From positions 1 to 7,773 of the forward strand of contig JAEORG010000178.1 of assembly GCA_016841005.1 (NCBI GenBank): DNA of 7,773 nucleotides, written 5' to 3'. The translations under genes and the position numbers were made by a program. Source of the DNA: Candidatus Thorarchaeota archaeon. GTDB taxonomy: Archaea > Asgardarchaeota > Thorarchaeia > Thorarchaeales > Thorarchaeaceae. A model generated the notes under the pieces. The model searched no databases. It was given only the letters and a program-made list of their open reading frames with translations, and was not told the origin of the DNA. Shown one piece after another: positions 6,412-7,773 of the stretch. Positions within the stretch are counted from its first letter, which is position 1; every line of letters begins with the position of its first letter.

Positions 6412-6419
6412 CCATATAA
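6412..6419 (-). promoter_or_regulatory. Candidate TATA box of the three-gene operon
   Basis: On the minus strand this reads TTATATGG. It would start transcription near 6390, leaving a leader of roughly 47 nt that contains the AGGA ribosome binding site before ATG 6343. Confidence 0.5.
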
Positions 6420-6467
6420 GTTTGTCTGTGGAATGAACTAGACTGAAAGGAATCTCAAATACTGCAA

Positions 6468-6496
6468 TACATCAGAAGAGATCTCCTTCTGATGTA
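6468..6496. promoter_or_regulatory. Perfect 11-bp inverted repeat upstream of the F420 oxidoreductase gene
   Basis: TACATCAGAAG (6468-6478) and CTTCTGATGTA (6486-6496) are perfect inverted arms around the 7-bp spacer AGATCTC. It sits upstream of both predicted TATA boxes, so neither predicted transcript contains it; that favours a protein-binding site on DNA over an RNA hairpin. Its sequence is unrelated to the palindrome at 6379-6402, suggesting a second regulator or a different role. Confidence 0.55.
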
Positions 6497-6500
6497 GAAC

Positions 6501-6509
6501 TTATTAATA
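6501..6509 (+). promoter_or_regulatory. Candidate TATA box for the F420 oxidoreductase gene
   Basis: TTATTAATA lies 4 bp after the 11-bp inverted repeat. It predicts a transcript start near 6530 and a leader of about 60 nt. A protein on the inverted repeat would touch the BRE position. Confidence 0.4.
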
Positions 6510-6578
6510 CAGTCTTCATACTCTATTTTGCTTTCATGCACGTGGAAATAGTTGCATGATGAAGTGTTCACAATTGTT

Positions 6579-6582
6579 GGAG
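6579..6582 (+). promoter_or_regulatory. Ribosome binding site that fixes the F420 oxidoreductase start
   Basis: GGAG stands 8 nt before ATG 6591. An in-frame TTG at 6552 would add 13 residues before the conserved MKIGLQMP start of the family, so the shorter form is preferred. Confidence 0.7.
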
Positions 6583-6590
6583 TGCTAATC

Positions 6591-7529
6591 ATGAAGATCG
6601 GTCTACAGATGCCTCGATTTCATTGGCCCGGAAACCCCGAGAACATCAGCAAGAAGCTAGCTGAGATAGCATCAACTGCTGACAATTCAGGCTTCTCGAG
6701 CCTGTGGGTCATGGATCACTTCTTCCAATTAGGAGGCGCATATGGAAATTATAACGAACCCATGCTAGAAGCCTATTCCCTCTTGTCCTACATGGCAGCA
6801 GTGACAGAGAAGGTGAAATTGGGTACCATGGTCACAGGAAGTATATACCGCCATCCTGGTGTTTTGATAAAGACCGTGACAACATTGGATGTTCTATCGG
6901 GTGGACGCGCAATGCTTGGGATTGGAGCTGGTTGGTATAAGCGGGAAAGCTTAGCATTTGGTGTCCCGTACCCAATACACGTGAATGAGTTGATGGGCCG
7001 ATTCAGAGAAAATCTCATGATTGCGAAGCATATGTGGAGTGATACGGATGCTCCCTTCGAAGGAAAGTACTACAAATTAGAGGAGCCCTTATGCAGACCT
7101 ATGCCACTCAGCAAACCTCACCCTCCAATTCTCATCGGTGCCGGAGGAGAGAAAACTACACTCAAGTTGGTGGCACAGTATGGTGACGCTTGGAATTGGC
7201 ATCTTGGGGCACACCCAAAGGCTCCCGGTCACTCTGAGGGATCCTACAACAATTATAGGACAAGATTCGAGAGAATTAGTCATCTAATCGACGTATTGAA
7301 GGAGCATTGCAAGAGTGTGAATAGGGATTTCGAGGAAATTGAGATTACAATGCTAAGCCCTATTGAGATTGCAGAGAATGCCATGACTCCAGAGGATGTA
7401 AGAGAGATGTGTGAAGAGGTGGCAGGTCTTGGTGTACATCATCTTATCTTCAACATGCCAAATGACCATGAGATCACACCGATTCGAACAATAGGTGAGA
7501 AGGTCATTCCTAAGGTCCGTAACATCTAA
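6591..7529 (+). CDS. LLM-class F420-dependent oxidoreductase
   Basis: A 312-residue enzyme with the TIM-barrel fold of bacterial-luciferase-like monooxygenases and reductases. It begins MKIGLQMP (first beta strand), followed by GFSSLWVMDHFFQL (34-47), VKLGTMVTGSIYRHPGVLIK (75-94), TLDVLSGGRAMLGIGAGWYKRES (98-120), FGVPYP (123-128), PPILIGAGGEKTTLKLVAQYGDAWN (178-202) and the closing GVHHLIFNMP (281-290). The TLDVLSGGRAMLGIGAGW block and the RHPG loop are hallmarks of the F420-binding branch. Coenzyme F420 as hydride carrier is therefore likely, but FMN use cannot be ruled out by eye. Substrates in this family are diverse (alcohols, enones, imines, xenobiotics) and none is indicated. The length is normal and the frame intact. 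It diverges from the redox operon at 6343 and shares a 247-bp control region with it, suggesting coordinated but separately controlled expression. Confidence 0.9.
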   Translation: MKIGLQMPRFHWPGNPENISKKLAEIASTADNSGFSSLWVMDHFFQLGGAYGNYNEPMLEAYSLLSYMAAVTEKVKLGTMVTGSIYRHPGVLIKTVTTLDVLSGGRAMLGIGAGWYKRESLAFGVPYPIHVNELMGRFRENLMIAKHMWSDTDAPFEGKYYKLEEPLCRPMPLSKPHPPILIGAGGEKTTLKLVAQYGDAWNWHLGAHPKAPGHSEGSYNNYRTRFERISHLIDVLKEHCKSVNRDFEEIEITMLSPIEIAENAMTPEDVREMCEEVAGLGVHHLIFNMPNDHEITPIRTIGEKVIPKVRNI

Positions 7530-7548
7530 CTCAACTAAAGGATGATGC

Positions 7549-7588
7549 ATGCAAAAATTGCTGACTTATTTAGAAGTGAAAAATCAAT
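7549..7588 (+). repeat. Imperfect direct repeat, copy 1
   Basis: About 30 of 40 bases match copy 2 at 7656-7695, 107 bp downstream. In the frame GCA AAA ATT starting at 7551 it reads AKIADLFRSEKSI. It lies within a 51-codon open frame from ATG 7542 to TAG 7695-7697 that has only AAAGG directly abutting its start and no recognised family, so I do not call a gene. Confidence 0.6.
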
Positions 7589-7655
7589 CACCCTTCAGCT
7601 AAAGCAAAGAAGACCTGCCTGCAAAGAGTTGGCAGATATCTTTCATAGTAGATAT

Positions 7656-7695
7656 ATGCTAAAATTGCCGACATCCTTAAAACAGAAAAGTCGAT
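7656..7695 (+). repeat. Imperfect direct repeat, copy 2, just upstream of tRNA-Cys
   Basis: In the frame beginning GCT at 7658 it reads AKIADILKTEKSI, closely matching copy 1 at protein level. This frame has a stop (TAG 7649-7651) just upstream, no ATG, and runs on into the tRNA until TAG 7727-7729. It looks like a relic of coding DNA. TTAAAA within 7677-7682 may double as a weak TATA element for the tRNA. Confidence 0.6.
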
Positions 7696-7711
7696 AGATT
7701 CCGATACCCGA

Positions 7712-7773
7712 GCCGGTTTGGCGGAGTAGCTGACGCGACAGCCTGCAGAGCTGTTTTACCTGGGTGCAATTCC
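7712..7773 (+). tRNA. tRNA-Cys (anticodon GCA), 3' end outside window
   Basis: Acceptor strand GCCGGTT (7712-7718), TG, D-stem GCG/CGC (7721-7723 with 7734-7736), anticodon stem ACAGC/GCTGT (7738-7742 with 7750-7754, perfect 5 bp), loop CTGCAGA with anticodon GCA at 7745-7747, a 5-nt variable region, T-stem CTGGG (7760-7764), T-loop TGCAATT, then CC at the window end pairing with the start of the T-stem. The 3' T-stem remainder and acceptor strand are beyond the window. Two normally invariant elbow bases differ: the T-loop has G where U55 is expected, and the D-loop reads AGC where a GG pair is expected. No intron is visible in the anticodon loop. It supplies cysteine decoding of UGC and UGU. 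Confidence 0.85.

Noticed and set aside
7595..7640. Possible decayed tRNA-Cys copy after repeat copy 1 (shared GCCTGCA and AGCTxAxGC)
   Set aside because: No anticodon stem or acceptor pairing can be formed around the shared heptamer, so similarity is limited to short words.
1..7773. CRISPR array, insertion sequence or transposase
   Set aside because: No regularly spaced identical repeats, terminal inverted repeats with a transposase, or cas-like reading frames were seen on either strand.

Overview
The window looks like archaeal DNA, most likely from an Asgard archaeon of the Thorarchaeia type. The support is: (i) a secreted protein built as signal peptide, beta-rich domain, Thr-rich stalk, C-terminal membrane anchor and KKR, a layout common in that group; (ii) an Lrp-like regulator with two HTH modules; (iii) an F420-type luciferase-like oxidoreductase; (iv) TATA-like promoters combined with GGAG-type ribosome binding sites; and (v) an archaeal-looking tRNA-Cys. 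The phylum is inferred from style; the sequence shows no marker gene. Base composition and codon use look even across the window, with no obvious transferred island.

Layout. At the left edge, on the minus strand, is the N-terminal 256 residues of a DUF4037 protein with a nucleotidyltransferase-like signature; it runs out of the window at base 1. Diverging from it is a small integral membrane protein of CPBP (Abi/Rce1-like) type with altered catalytic motifs (962-1687). After a gene-poor stretch come an Lrp/AsnC-like regulator (2105-3094) and a membrane-anchored surface protein (3263-4063), both on the plus strand, separated by a gap with a 16-bp palindrome and a spaced direct repeat. Two hairpins mark the convergent junction near 4088-4163.

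The centre of interest is a compact redox locus at 4182-7529. Three tightly packed minus-strand genes form an operon: a winged-helix regulator, a zinc-free MDR quinone-oxidoreductase-like enzyme and a C_GCAxxG_C_C cysteine protein. Junctions are 6 nt and a 1-nt TAATG overlap, with ribosome binding sites embedded in the upstream genes. A divergent LLM-class F420-dependent oxidoreductase lies opposite. The shared 247-bp control region holds two distinct palindromes, one over the predicted operon transcription start and one just upstream of a TATA-like element for the F420 gene. I infer a regulated redox or electrophile-response module, but no substrate can be read from the sequence.

The right end (7530-7773) holds two imperfect 40-nt repeats whose differences look like those of protein-coding sequence, followed by a tRNA-Cys(GCA) cut by the window edge that carries unusual bases at the D-loop/T-loop elbow.

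Several starts were moved from upstream TTG or ATG codons to internal ATGs because a well-spaced Shine-Dalgarno sequence points to them (2105, 3263, 4631, 6591).
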